Source of the DNA: Pseudomonadales bacterium
GTDB lineage: Bacteria > Pseudomonadota > Gammaproteobacteria > Pseudomonadales > DT-91
NCBI GenBank assembly: GCA_013215055.1
Contig: JABSRQ010000025.1
Coordinates: forward strand, 1-59,616
Direction: 5' to 3'
Length of the DNA: 59,616 nt
Part shown: one piece after another, positions 34,207 to 42,991 of the stretch
How positions within the stretch are numbered: the first letter of the stretch is position 1
Layout of the letters: each line of letters opens with the position of its first letter
Made by a program: the position numbers and the translations under genes
The notes under the pieces: generated by a model
Seen by the model: only the letters and a program-made list of their open reading frames with translations
Told to the model about the DNA's origin: nothing
The model's database searches: none

Positions 34207-35637
34207 TTAGATCATATTCAGTTTCTGCATTTTTGAGCGTAATGTACTGGCCGGAAGATCTAACAATGCTGCCGCACCGTGTTTGCCACCAATCATGCCA
34301 TTACAGGCATTTAAGGCCTGTTGTATATGGGTCGCTTCAGCGACTGCAAGGCTTGTTATAGGTGTGTTCGCTGGGTTTTTTTTTGTTGCTGTGGTGGCCA
34401 TTGTGGGCAGGTTGACGTCTAATTTATCCTGAGTATTGGTGATCATACACCGCTCTATCACATTCTGTAATTCTCGAATATTACCCGGCCAGGCGTATTG
34501 CTGCAGCTGTTTTAGGCTGCCACTGCTTAAACCTTTTACCTGTTTACCGAGCTTTTTGTTGAAGCGCTGAATAAAGTGCTGGGCCAAGTCGTCGATATCT
34601 TCTGTGCGTTCCCTAAGGCTAGGCACCTGTAACGGGAAGACACTGAGGCGGTAATATAAATCCGAGCGAAACAGCGATTGTTCCATCAGTTTTTTAATGT
34701 CTCTATTGGTGGCGGCCACGATGCGTACATCCACCTTGATGGTTTGATTGCCCCCTACACGTTCAAATTCGCCTTCCTGCAATACGCGTAATAGCTTCAC
34801 CTGCAGATCTAATGGCAGTTCACCGACCTCATCAAGAAAAAGGGTGCCGCCATCGGCTAATTCAAAGCGCCCCGTTCGGCGTTGCAACGCGCCGGTAAAG
34901 CTGCCTTTTTCATGGCCAAATAACTCACTTTCAACCAGATTGGCACTGATAGCACCACAATTTATTTTTACCAGAGGTTTGTCTTTACGCAGGCTTTGTT
35001 CATGCAGGGTATGGGCGATAAGCTCCTTTCCTGTGCCACTTTCACCTAAGATTAAAACGGATGCATCGGTGGGTGCAACATGGGAAACCTGGGTTAATAA
35101 TTGCGTGAAAGCCGGACTTTTCCCCAGCATCTCCGCGCTATTAAAGGGCGCATTGATCTCGCCTTTCAGATACAAGTTTTCGGCTTGAAGCTGCTCTTTT
35201 AATTGTTGGATTTTAGTTAAGGCTTGCTGCAAATTGGCTTCGGCAGTTTTACGCTCAGAGATATCTTTAAAGACGATAACGGTGCCGACAATTTCGCCAT
35301 GATTGATCATGGCCGTGGCGGTATATTCTACCGGGAATTGGCTGCCATCTTTACGCCAAAAAACCTCATGATCGATGTGGCGGTCTATGCCATCTCTTGT
35401 GGTTTGATAGACATGGCAATCGGAGCTGGAGTAGGGTGTGCCATCGCTGTGGCTGTGGTGATGAAAATCATGAATACGCAGGCCTAATAAGTCACTCTCT
35501 TTCCAGCCGGTAAGCTGTTCGGCTGCATGGTTAACAAAGGTGGCGCAGCCTTCTGTATCTACACCATAAACACCTTCTCCCATGGATTGTAAGATTAAGG
35601 CATAACGTTGTTTAAGTTGCTGGCTGCTGGTATTCAT
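34207..35637 (-). CDS. PAS-domain sigma-54-dependent activator (NtrC/FhlA type)
   Basis: A 476-residue regulator. A PAS domain (about 8-130) has a His-rich stretch (IHDFHHHSHSDGTPY), then a coiled coil (130-165), then the AAA+ domain with Walker A GESGTGKE and Walker B TLFLDEVGEL. The sigma-54-contacting loop reads G-S-F-T-G-A instead of G-A-F-T-G-A, a known natural variant. Residues 435-476 form a Fis-type helix-turn-helix ending SKMQKLNMI. It lacks a receiver, so it is probably controlled by ligand or redox through PAS. A sigma-54 promoter and a large inverted repeat lie 0.75-0.9 kb away upstream of ccoG, which makes ccoG a plausible target. Confidence 0.92.
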   Translation of the reverse strand: MNTSSQQLKQRYALILQSMGEGVYGVDTEGCATFVNHAAEQLTGWKESDLLGLRIHDFHHHSHSDGTPYSSSDCHVYQTTRDGIDRHIDHEVFWRKDGSQFPVEYTATAMINHGEIVGTVIVFKDISERKTAEANLQQALTKIQQLKEQLQAENLYLKGEINAPFNSAEMLGKSPAFTQLLTQVSHVAPTDASVLILGESGTGKELIAHTLHEQSLRKDKPLVKINCGAISANLVESELFGHEKGSFTGALQRRTGRFELADGGTLFLDEVGELPLDLQVKLLRVLQEGEFERVGGNQTIKVDVRIVAATNRDIKKLMEQSLFRSDLYYRLSVFPLQVPSLRERTEDIDDLAQHFIQRFNKKLGKQVKGLSSGSLKQLQQYAWPGNIRELQNVIERCMITNTQDKLDVNLPTMATTATKKNPANTPITSLAVAEATHIQQALNACNGMIGGKHGAAALLDLPASTLRSKMQKLNMI

Positions 35638-35725
35638 GATGATCTCATCTGGCTTACGCTATTTTAGGGCTAGACGAGATATCGTTCAATCCGATTTTTG
35701 CTTAAGGGCTTATTTAAAGACGGCT

Positions 35726-36277
35726 TTATTCAAAGACCAGCTCGCGGTAATCATATTCGCAAATCTCACCATATTGCTCACAGACTTCAACAAAAAAGTA
35801 TAAACGCTGGGGAAGATGCTGAATCAAATTGCCGATATAGGTTGATGGCTGATCCAGAGAACCACATTGTAATTCCAGGTTTGGGGTATAGAAACAGCTC
35901 TGATTACTTATCTCACCACAGCCGTTGCGAGTATCCCAAGGGCCTTCACAACTTTGGCTATATACCGATGTGGCCTGATAGATATCGGGGCTGCGCCCCA
36001 CAAGGAACTCTGCGGTGTAAGGTTCATTGCTATAAGTCAGCCAAAATATTTCAAAAAAGCCATCATGATAATAAGGATTGATAGCCAGGGGCGATAAATA
36101 ACTCTCTTCACTGCTATGGCCGTCTGTATCCACAATTTCTACATCAACCAGAGAGACCGAGGATTGATCTTCTTCAACGATAATGGTTTGGTGTACATCA
36201 TAATGTACAGCGCTTTCGTGGCATCCCATCAGGAAGCTGGCGATGATTATTGGCAGAAGTTTAAGTGGCTGTTGCAT
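35726..36277 (-). CDS. Lipoprotein of unknown function
   Basis: About 183 residues from ATG 36277, chosen because the signal peptide and lipobox (S-F-L-M-G-C) start there; the frame extends 36 codons upstream without a signal. The mature part has conserved-looking cysteines (SQSCEGPWDTRNGCGEISNQ, L-E-L-Q-C-G, VCEQYGEICEYDY), perhaps three disulfides. No family was recognised. It shares its intergenic region with ccoG in a divergent layout, so the inverted repeat at 36382 could serve either gene. It lies directly downstream of nothing else and stops 89 bases before the activator gene begins. Confidence 0.6.
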   Translation of the reverse strand: MQQPLKLLPIIIASFLMGCHESAVHYDVHQTIIVEEDQSSVSLVDVEIVDTDGHSSEESYLSPLAINPYYHDGFFEIFWLTYSNEPYTAEFLVGRSPDIYQATSVYSQSCEGPWDTRNGCGEISNQSCFYTPNLELQCGSLDQPSTYIGNLIQHLPQRLYFFVEVCEQYGEICEYDYRELVFE

Positions 36278-36381
36278 GGCGGTGATCCGTTTATTGACAC
36301 TGTTGTGTGTAATGTACCGCCGTGAAGCTGAACAGAAGCTGAATAAGCCGCTTAAATTGTTAAGTTGTTGGGTTTTTTGAT

Positions 36382-36412
36382 GCACGATATATCGTTTTAC
36401 ATGATATATCGT
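36382..36412. promoter_or_regulatory. Large inverted repeat, two GATATATC half-palindromes
   Basis: CACGATATATC-N9-GATATATCGTG is a perfect 11-bp inverted repeat; each arm also contains the 8-bp palindrome GATATATC. It lies about 77 bases upstream of the sigma-54 promoter, within the usual range for an enhancer site. Confidence 0.6.
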
Positions 36413-36474
36413 GTTGATATGTAGTTTTTATTTTGGGTTTTCTGATGAACGAGGGTAGAGAAATCCACTATTGT

Positions 36475-36488
36475 CTGACTTAGATCAA
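36475..36488 (+). promoter_or_regulatory. Degenerate FNR/Anr box
   Basis: CTGAC-TTAG-ATCAA matches the FNR consensus TTGAT-N4-ATCAA with one perfect and one degenerate half. It ends exactly where the sigma-54 promoter begins. Oxygen control would fit ccoG. Confidence 0.4.
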
Positions 36489-36506
36489 TTGGCATAAGCT
36501 TTGCTA
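36489..36506 (+). promoter_or_regulatory. Sigma-54 promoter of ccoG
   Basis: TTGGCATAAGCTTTGCTA has GG and GC exactly 12 bases apart and the TGGCA-N6-TTGC core. The predicted start of transcription is about 75-80 bases before ccoG. Confidence 0.65.
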
Positions 36507-36592
36507 TTAGTAGCATTAAGCCATGATCTCTTATTGCCTATTGGCAATAACGTTAGCGTGTACCACCCCTTAATTATCAGCTAGGCCACTGC

Positions 36593-37993
36593 ATGAGTAA
36601 TGAAGTAAGCGCGATAAAAATCATCGATGCCGATGGTTATGAAGTAAAGTCACATCCAGCTAAAAATCGCGACATGCATTTCAAAATTCAGACCCGTAAA
36701 ATAAGTGGTTTTTTTCAGCGTCTACGAAAATATTCGCTGTGGTTTATGATGTCGGCTTTTTTTCTGAGCTGCTGGGTTCAGATTGGCGATCAGCCGCTGT
36801 TATTATTTAATCTTCAAGCGCAGAAGTTTCATGTTTTTGGAATGACGTTCTGGCCCCAGGATTTTTTCTTATTGGCGGTCTTGTTGATAATTTCCGCCTT
36901 TGGCTTGTTTTTTATTACCACGATTTTCGGCCGGCTGTGGTGTGGTTATACCTGTCCTCAAACGGCGTGGACCTTTGTTTTTATGTGGCTGGAAGAGCAT
37001 ATTGAAGGCTCCAGAAATCAACGAATAAAAATGGATAACGCGCCCATGTCGGTGAATAAACTGGCTAAACGTATGGCTAAACATATGAGTTGGTTAGGCT
37101 TTGCTTTTATCACCGGTTTTACCTTTATTGCCTATTTTTATCCCGCCCGTGATTTACTGGCAGAAATGCTGGCGGGTTCGTTTTCCAGTATGCAACTGCC
37201 GTTATGGGTATTGTTTTTTACGCTGGCAACCTATATCAATGCCGGTTGGATGCGTGAGGCGGTCTGCATGCATATTTGCCCGTATGCGCGCTTTCAATCG
37301 GTGATGTTTAATCACGATACCTTGGTGGTAGCCTATGATGAAAAACGTGGCGAACCCAGAGGGAAAGACAATAAAACCGATGGCCACTGTGTCGATTGTC
37401 AGCTGTGTGTGCAAGTGTGCCCCACCGGTATCGATATTCGTGATGGTTTGCAGTATCAGTGTATAGGCTGTGCATTGTGTATCGATGCCTGTGACAGCAT
37501 CATGGAAAAACTGGGTGCGCCAAAAGGGCTGGTGCGTTATGCCTCTGAGGCAGAGCTTGTTGATGGTAATAAAAAGCACACAATTAATATGCGCAGCATG
37601 GGTTATGGCACTTTGTTAGTGTTGGCTATTGCAGGTTTTGCCTATAATTTATGGAATCGGCCACTATTAGACTTTCATATTCTGCGTGAACGCGGCAACC
37701 TGTTTCAGGAGCTGGGTAACGGTGAGATTAAAAACACCTATACGTTAAAAGTGGCGAATAAAACCCAGGTGCAACAGCATTTTACATTGAGCATGAGTGG
37801 GCTTGAAGGGCGTATACTAGGGGCCGATCATTTAATTGCACCTGCCGGTGATATGTTGGATTTGGATTTTACAGTTTATGTGTTTAAGGAAAAACTGAAA
37901 ACCGCCAACGTCGATGTGCAATTCAGTATTCAATCGATGGGTGAGCAGCCTTTATCGGCCGTCGTCGATAATAAATTTATGGGGCCTAGATAG
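36593..37993 (+). CDS. ccoG: Cytochrome c oxidase accessory protein CcoG (RdxA/FixG)
   Basis: A 466-residue inner-membrane iron-sulfur protein. The N-terminal helices include RLWCGYTCPQTAW. Two [4Fe-4S] motifs follow: VDCQLCVQVCPTGIDIRDG and IGCALCIDACD at about residues 265-300. A further helix and a FixG C-terminal Ig-like domain complete it. It supports assembly of cbb3 oxidase, probably in copper reduction. The ccoNOPQ and ccoHIS genes are not in the window, so ccoG stands alone here. Upstream regulation by sigma-54 and possibly FNR is suggested by the sites at 36475-36506. Confidence 0.95.
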   Translation: MSNEVSAIKIIDADGYEVKSHPAKNRDMHFKIQTRKISGFFQRLRKYSLWFMMSAFFLSCWVQIGDQPLLLFNLQAQKFHVFGMTFWPQDFFLLAVLLIISAFGLFFITTIFGRLWCGYTCPQTAWTFVFMWLEEHIEGSRNQRIKMDNAPMSVNKLAKRMAKHMSWLGFAFITGFTFIAYFYPARDLLAEMLAGSFSSMQLPLWVLFFTLATYINAGWMREAVCMHICPYARFQSVMFNHDTLVVAYDEKRGEPRGKDNKTDGHCVDCQLCVQVCPTGIDIRDGLQYQCIGCALCIDACDSIMEKLGAPKGLVRYASEAELVDGNKKHTINMRSMGYGTLLVLAIAGFAYNLWNRPLLDFHILRERGNLFQELGNGEIKNTYTLKVANKTQVQQHFTLSMSGLEGRILGADHLIAPAGDMLDLDFTVYVFKEKLKTANVDVQFSIQSMGEQPLSAVVDNKFMGPR

Positions 37994-38389
37994 GCTTCTT
38001 TTTAATTTTAATGGCCAGCTAGTGCCTATCCAAAAATGGGGATAATATTTCCCCGTTCGATTCTTCAGTTTTAAGTACCTGAAGGGGCCTATGTTCCATG
38101 CGATACGGTAGAATAACAGTTATATAGACAGCCTTCTAACCCTATAAAGACATAGGCGTGGGGAATATTAGCCAACTATTAAAATGTATACCGCGACACA
38201 AATACCAATAAGCTGCTGGTCTGGATAATGGCGATTATCGTGCATGTAATTTCACATATTGGAATCAACAGCTCTCTATATTGTTCTCTCAGCTAGCCGT
38301 CAGAAAACCTCTATGAGACTCTGAAGTCAATTTAACAGTTGAAGTGCGCACCACTATCACCTCAGCACCAAGGGAAATCGAAACTGGCC
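37994..38389. other. Intergenic region after ccoG
   Basis: About 400 bases with a short GGGGA/TCCCC inverted repeat near 38038-38054. No gene or clear terminator was seen. Confidence 0.4.
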
Positions 38390-38990
38390 CGCTGCCATTT
38401 ATTTGGAAACTTTTTATTTTTTTCTCGAATTGATAAAAGATAAGCTCCCTAAAAAGCACAGCAAAGATATGGTGCGCCTGATCGATTTAGGCAGCATCGA
38501 TTTAAAGCTCAATCATTTTGAATGGGCTAACTAAGCAAGCATGTAATTGAATGCGCGTCATGAGGTGGTGAAGATATGTGAGTCAGAAGGAAAAGAAATT
38601 ATAGCTGATGACTGGATTCGCCAGAGTGCTAAAAAATTCCAAAAAAGACTGCACCATACTGCTACGGAAAATTACATTTTTACGCAAAGAAGATAACAAA
38701 GAATTGGTGTTTTTGAGTAATGGCTTAAAGCTGTAGCGCCGGAAAAATTACCTAGCTTTACAAGCAATGCTTGTAGATTGAATTATTTTTTAAATGGATT
38801 AAGCAAAATCTCAAAATCAAGACGTTCCTAGGACGCAGTGAAAAAAGCGGTAATTATTCAGGTATTGATCGTACTGATCCGTTATTTATTGATCAAATGG
38901 GTGGGGATACAGGGAAGTTTTTCACTTTCGTTGCAGCAGAGTAGTCGACTTTTTAGTGCGAAATCCCCCCCCGGTCGATCGATTTACGAA
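38390..38990 (+). pseudogene. IS4-family transposase remnant
   Basis: Scattered frames match an IS4-type transposase in order: M-V-R-L-I-D-L-G-S-I-D-L-K-L-N-H-F-E-W-A-N (the first catalytic Asp block), then a degraded middle, then WIKQNLKIKTFLGRSEKSGN (the Y-R-E-K region end) and a hydrophobic C-terminal helix ending S-L-Q-Q-S-S-R-L-F. Frameshifts and stops make it inactive. No inverted repeats were identified. Confidence 0.6.
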
Positions 38991-39282
38991 CTGCTGACAT
39001 GCGCTTATCTGGCGTGAAACATTCGAGAATGGCCCCCCGATCCTAGGCTACTGGATATTTTTGGTGCTTAACAGGATAGTTGTGCCTGAAAGAGCATCTT
39101 AGTTAAGAAACTGTTTGGATTATTGAATAATTTAGCTCTTTAGGTGTATTAATAATACCCAACTGCATGTAGAGTGAAAACTAAAACATCATGCCAAGTC
39201 TGTAATTAATTTGTGAAGCAGCTCAAAGTTTGATAGATTACAATTAATTAATAAAGCTTATATGAATTAATATTATATAAAA

Positions 39283-41103
39283 GTGGCTACTCGACAATTA
39301 CTCAGGCTATGGATAGCGGTTTTTTTCACCTTTTTAGGGATATCTCAGGCTTGGAGTTGGTCCGATGACAGCTGGCCCTATCGTAGTCATGTGGTTTTAA
39401 ATAATACCAGCGCCTCCTCTGTAACCGATAAAGTCTTTGAAATCCTTTTATCCGGATCTGATTTCCACCCCGATTATACATTCTCTCCCGCAGGTGCCGA
39501 TGTGCGCTTGTATGATAGTGATGATGCGACAGAGTTGCCTTTTTATATTGATAAGTGGGAAGCGGGCTCCGAATCGAGTCGAATCTTTGTAAAAACATCG
39601 CTGGCAGCAGGCTCTTCAAAAACGGTTTATCTTTATTATGGCAATGGCAGTGTTGTCCCCACGTCCGATCTGGTTTCAACCTTGTCCGAGTCTGGCTTAC
39701 GCTACCATACCAAGCCTGGAAGATATCAACCCGCATCTACGCCTACATTGGCCCAGATTGAAACCGAATTTGACTCCAGAGCAGATAGTGCAGGTTATGG
39801 CTGTGACATTATCACTGCATTCGACAGCATTTCTAATGGTTCGGTAAATCCCGGTGGGGCTTCAAATAATATTTTCTTCCGTGCAGAGCATTGGTTTTAT
39901 GTTGATGCTTCAGAAGCAGGCCGTTGGAAGTTTGAATTTTCAGGCGATTATACCGATGGCGGAGCGATGTTTCTCGATGGTGTTGAGCTCCATGAGCGTT
40001 GGGACCAGGATCTGTGGTGGGATTATAACTGGAATAACGTCAATGAAATCATCAGAAGTAATGGCATTGATGATAAGTCCAACGGGAATAATAGGCAACA
40101 CCCCACCTTGGCAGAAGGCTGGCATGTATTAAAATTTTTTGGCTCTGAGGGCTGCTGTGATGGTGGCTCTTCTGTGCGATTCAGAAAGCCGGGAATGGGA
40201 GGCTGGCAAACCTGGAGTTTGGCCAATCATGCAATGATCAGAAGCCCTAGCTGTGCAACAGGTGGTTTTAGTACAGCGATTACACCTCCCAATCTGCAAA
40301 CCTCTATCAAGGTCGGTGTTGATGCCAACGGCAATGATTTACTGACAGGCGAAACCATTAGCTACACCATCACTATTACCGAAAGTAATGGCCAAATAGC
40401 CGAACGTGTCAGTATCACTGATGATATGAGTGCGCAGAGTATTACCAGTATAAGTAATGTAAACGCCCCCGCAGGTGCTATACAGGTACTAAGCGGAACG
40501 GTACTTACTGTCAGTGATATTACAGTGCCTGCAAACAGCTCTGTTGTTGTAAGTTTTGATGCCCTGCTTGACCCCGCCGCGGCTCCCGGTACGGTGATTG
40601 CCAATACTGCAGATTATAATAGCCCCGCTGGTAATGCTGCCTATGCCAAAGCTTCTCTGGTATCTAATGATTTGACTGTAGCTGAAACTGCCGTGGTTGA
40701 TCTGGCTATCGGTGTTGATACACCAACGGCTGGACCCGGCAGTATTGTGACTTATACCGTTACCACAACAAATAACTCGGCATCATTGGCTTATGAAGTG
40801 GTTATTGGCAGCCATACCGGAGTATTTTCGGCGCTACGAATGCAATTTGATGGAATCGAGTCCAGCCCGTTTAAATGTCTATCCGGCTGTCCGTCTTCAG
40901 GGTTAATGATTCCTGTTGCAGGTGAAGAGTATGATGATGGAGCCGATAGCTGGGGCTATAGTCTCATTTCTGGTGCCGGTGGTGCCCCTGCAGGTTATGA
41001 CGCCACAGTGAAGCAATGGCGCATCCCCATGAGTGGCGATATGAATAGCAATGCCACCAGTAATAATGAAGTCGTCATTCAATACCAACTAATTATTTTA
41101 TAA
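39283..41103 (+). CDS. DUF2341/PA14-like/DUF11 surface protein
   Basis: A 606-residue exported protein starting at a GTG (39283). A signal peptide ends near S-Q-A-W-S. Residues 28-120 are DUF2341 (D-S-W-P-Y-R-S-H-V-V-L-N-N, closing V-Y-L-Y-Y-G-N). Residues 140-320 look like a PA14-type lectin-like domain (EHWFYVDASEAGRWKFEFSG, D-G-G-A-M-F-L-D-G-V-E-L). Residues 335-470 are a DUF11 repeat (G-E-T-I-S-Y-T-I-T-I-T-E-S-N-G), and a second DUF11-like unit ends the protein. It opens a same-strand run of four genes and is probably surface-displayed. Confidence 0.75.
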   Translation: MATRQLLRLWIAVFFTFLGISQAWSWSDDSWPYRSHVVLNNTSASSVTDKVFEILLSGSDFHPDYTFSPAGADVRLYDSDDATELPFYIDKWEAGSESSRIFVKTSLAAGSSKTVYLYYGNGSVVPTSDLVSTLSESGLRYHTKPGRYQPASTPTLAQIETEFDSRADSAGYGCDIITAFDSISNGSVNPGGASNNIFFRAEHWFYVDASEAGRWKFEFSGDYTDGGAMFLDGVELHERWDQDLWWDYNWNNVNEIIRSNGIDDKSNGNNRQHPTLAEGWHVLKFFGSEGCCDGGSSVRFRKPGMGGWQTWSLANHAMIRSPSCATGGFSTAITPPNLQTSIKVGVDANGNDLLTGETISYTITITESNGQIAERVSITDDMSAQSITSISNVNAPAGAIQVLSGTVLTVSDITVPANSSVVVSFDALLDPAAAPGTVIANTADYNSPAGNAAYAKASLVSNDLTVAETAVVDLAIGVDTPTAGPGSIVTYTVTTTNNSASLAYEVVIGSHTGVFSALRMQFDGIESSPFKCLSGCPSSGLMIPVAGEEYDDGADSWGYSLISGAGGAPAGYDATVKQWRIPMSGDMNSNATSNNEVVIQYQLIIL

Positions 41104-41272
41104 GTAGTAATGCCATCAGGCATGCTAGTTGCATTGCTATATTTATGTATATAGCTATTCGAGCTAAGAGCAGGATGCTGTAAGAAATGTAAGGCATAAG
41201 CTGACGTAAATTGTTAGTTATCTCAAAAAAGTGTGAAGTAGTTCAAATAAAAGTGGTTAGAGAGGCAAGTAA

Positions 41273-41740
41273 ATGAAAAAACTAATGTTAACGATGTTGC
41301 TAAGTTCTTTTGCGTCAGCAGCCCTTGCTGCACCCAACGTCAGTCTGGATGCTAAGGCTGAAGTTGATGTAGAAAAAGAGATTGCCGGTGTGAAACAAAT
41401 CGTGCGTATTGTCGCAGATGATGTAAGCCCGGGTCAGGAAGTGATTTACACGCTGACGTATACCAACTCGGGTGATGAGCCTGCCAATGATCTGGAACTT
41501 AAAAATCCTGTTTCGCAAAACTTTCACTATGTGAATGGCAGCGCCTGGGGTGAAGGCTCTGAGATTCAATTCTCTGCCGATGGCGGGAAAACGTTTGCAG
41601 CAGCCGAGCAACTTACCGTCAATATAAATGGCAAGACACAGAAAGCCGCTACAAGCGACTACACCAATGTGTTATGGAAAATTAAAACAATAAACGCGGG
41701 TGATACCGGCAACGTTGGTTTTAAAGCAAAGCTTAACTAA
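41273..41740 (+). CDS. Small exported DUF11 protein
   Basis: A 155-residue protein with signal peptide (MKKLMLTMLLSSFASAALAA). The mature domain is a single DUF11-like unit: D-V-S-P-G-Q-E-V-I-Y-T-L-T-Y-T-N-S-G-D-E-P, then a strand-rich body ending T-G-N-V-G-F-K-A-K-L-N. It lies 169 bases after the previous gene and 135 bases before the next. DUF11 units are common in adhesins and sheath proteins. It may be a subunit or periplasmic partner of the larger neighbours. Confidence 0.8.
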   Translation: MKKLMLTMLLSSFASAALAAPNVSLDAKAEVDVEKEIAGVKQIVRIVADDVSPGQEVIYTLTYTNSGDEPANDLELKNPVSQNFHYVNGSAWGEGSEIQFSADGGKTFAAAEQLTVNINGKTQKAATSDYTNVLWKIKTINAGDTGNVGFKAKLN

Positions 41741-41757
41741 AACCAATATTTAAAGAA

Positions 41758-41795
41758 TCAAGGCTGCCGGCCCGGATGTGTAGCGGGCAGCTTGA
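41758..41795 (+). other. Intra-cluster hairpin
   Basis: TCAAGGCTGCC pairs with GGCAGCTTGA (one bulge) across a 17-base loop between the second and third cluster genes. Without a T run it may act as an mRNA-stabilising or attenuating structure. Confidence 0.4.
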
Positions 41796-41875
41796 TACTG
41801 GTAGCTATTGCCAGTTGAAAAAAAACCAGCAAAGGATGGCCGGAAACAATGATGAAATAATCAAAGGGGAAGACC

Positions 41876-42976
41876 ATGAAATTGAAAAAATTAGCACTAG
41901 TCTCAGGAATTGGCCTATTGGCCGGCATGACAACTCTTGCGCATGCAGTAACACCTGCAGGTATTATCAAGAACACGGCTCAATTAACCTATGCAGGTTT
42001 AACAACTCCGTTAGAAGCAACGGTAGACATTACTGTAACTTTAGTTGCGGCAACGCCTAATCTATCCAAAACAACAGCCGATCAAACAGTGGCATCAAAT
42101 ACGGCTGCCAGTTATACCTATCAAGTCACCTCTACGGCTAACGGCATGGCGACTTATTCATTCACAAGTACCGATGTGGTAGCTGGTTTAACCGGTAATG
42201 TTGCATCGACTGTAACGACCTCGGTTGTATTAGGTTCAACATCTGCAGCTTTATTAGCACCAATCGGCACGCAAATTAAAGTACCTAACGATGGTGACGG
42301 TGATAATTCCAACGTTAATGGTATAGCCGCTACTGATACAGTTGTTATTGCAGGAGTCGAATACACGGTTTCTACTGTAACGGAAGAAGTGGGTGATGCC
42401 GCAGCGGGTTTATTAACCATTACATTAACGTCACCTCTCCCTGCTACAGTTGCAGTGGGCGTTCAAATTCTTGAACGTACAGATATTACCGTTGCCATCA
42501 GCGATGTAGGTGGTGCCGCAGGTACTATCACTTCAAGTGTGAAGGCAACTACCCCAGGTGCTGCTGATACGGCCGATGTAGATGCGCTTACAACCGTTAC
42601 TTCTCCAGCTTTTGAAAAGTGGGTAAGAAATACAACTAGCGACAACGGCTCGGGTACAACGACAACGGCCTGTGGTACAGCAAGTGCTACTTATTATGCA
42701 TCTGATGCAGGCGTTACGGCCGCTCCAGGCGAGACGCTTGAATATTGTATTCAAGTCATCCCTGCATCAACCATTGCCACTGCAACAGTTACCGATGTGA
42801 TTCCTGAGTTCACAACCTATGTTTCTGGTGTTCAATTTGGTGGTTCAACGGCTGCAGTAACCGTTGGGGGCTTGGCTTCCGGCGTACTGGTTCAAAGTAC
42901 TACAGGGGCCGCAGCAGGCGATGTTGTTAAAGATGAAAAAGCCGGTGTTGTTTACTCGGTAACTGTTGATATTTAA
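41876..42976 (+). CDS. Thr/Ala/Val-rich exported surface protein
   Basis: A 366-residue protein. The signal peptide is MKLKKLALVSGIGLLAG with cleavage near A-H-A-V. The mature body is low in charge and very rich in Thr, Ala, Val and Ser, as in beta-rich filament or matrix proteins. It has an aspartate loop (N-D-G-D-G-D-N-S-N) that may bind calcium, and two cysteines (TACGTAS, LEYCIQV). N-T-A-Q-L-T-Y and the D-V-I-P-E-F-T-T-Y segment resemble DUF11 family strands. It ends 15 bases before the giant barrel gene, so the two are probably translated from one message. Confidence 0.7.
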   Translation: MKLKKLALVSGIGLLAGMTTLAHAVTPAGIIKNTAQLTYAGLTTPLEATVDITVTLVAATPNLSKTTADQTVASNTAASYTYQVTSTANGMATYSFTSTDVVAGLTGNVASTVTTSVVLGSTSAALLAPIGTQIKVPNDGDGDNSNVNGIAATDTVVIAGVEYTVSTVTEEVGDAAAGLLTITLTSPLPATVAVGVQILERTDITVAISDVGGAAGTITSSVKATTPGAADTADVDALTTVTSPAFEKWVRNTTSDNGSGTTTTACGTASATYYASDAGVTAAPGETLEYCIQVIPASTIATATVTDVIPEFTTYVSGVQFGGSTAAVTVGGLASGVLVQSTTGAAAGDVVKDEKAGVVYSVTVDI

Positions 42977-42991
42977 ATGTAAACAGTCTTC

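Noticed and set aside
38038..38054. GGGGA/TCCCC inverted repeat after ccoG as a terminator
   Set aside because: A five-base stem with no T run; not convincing.
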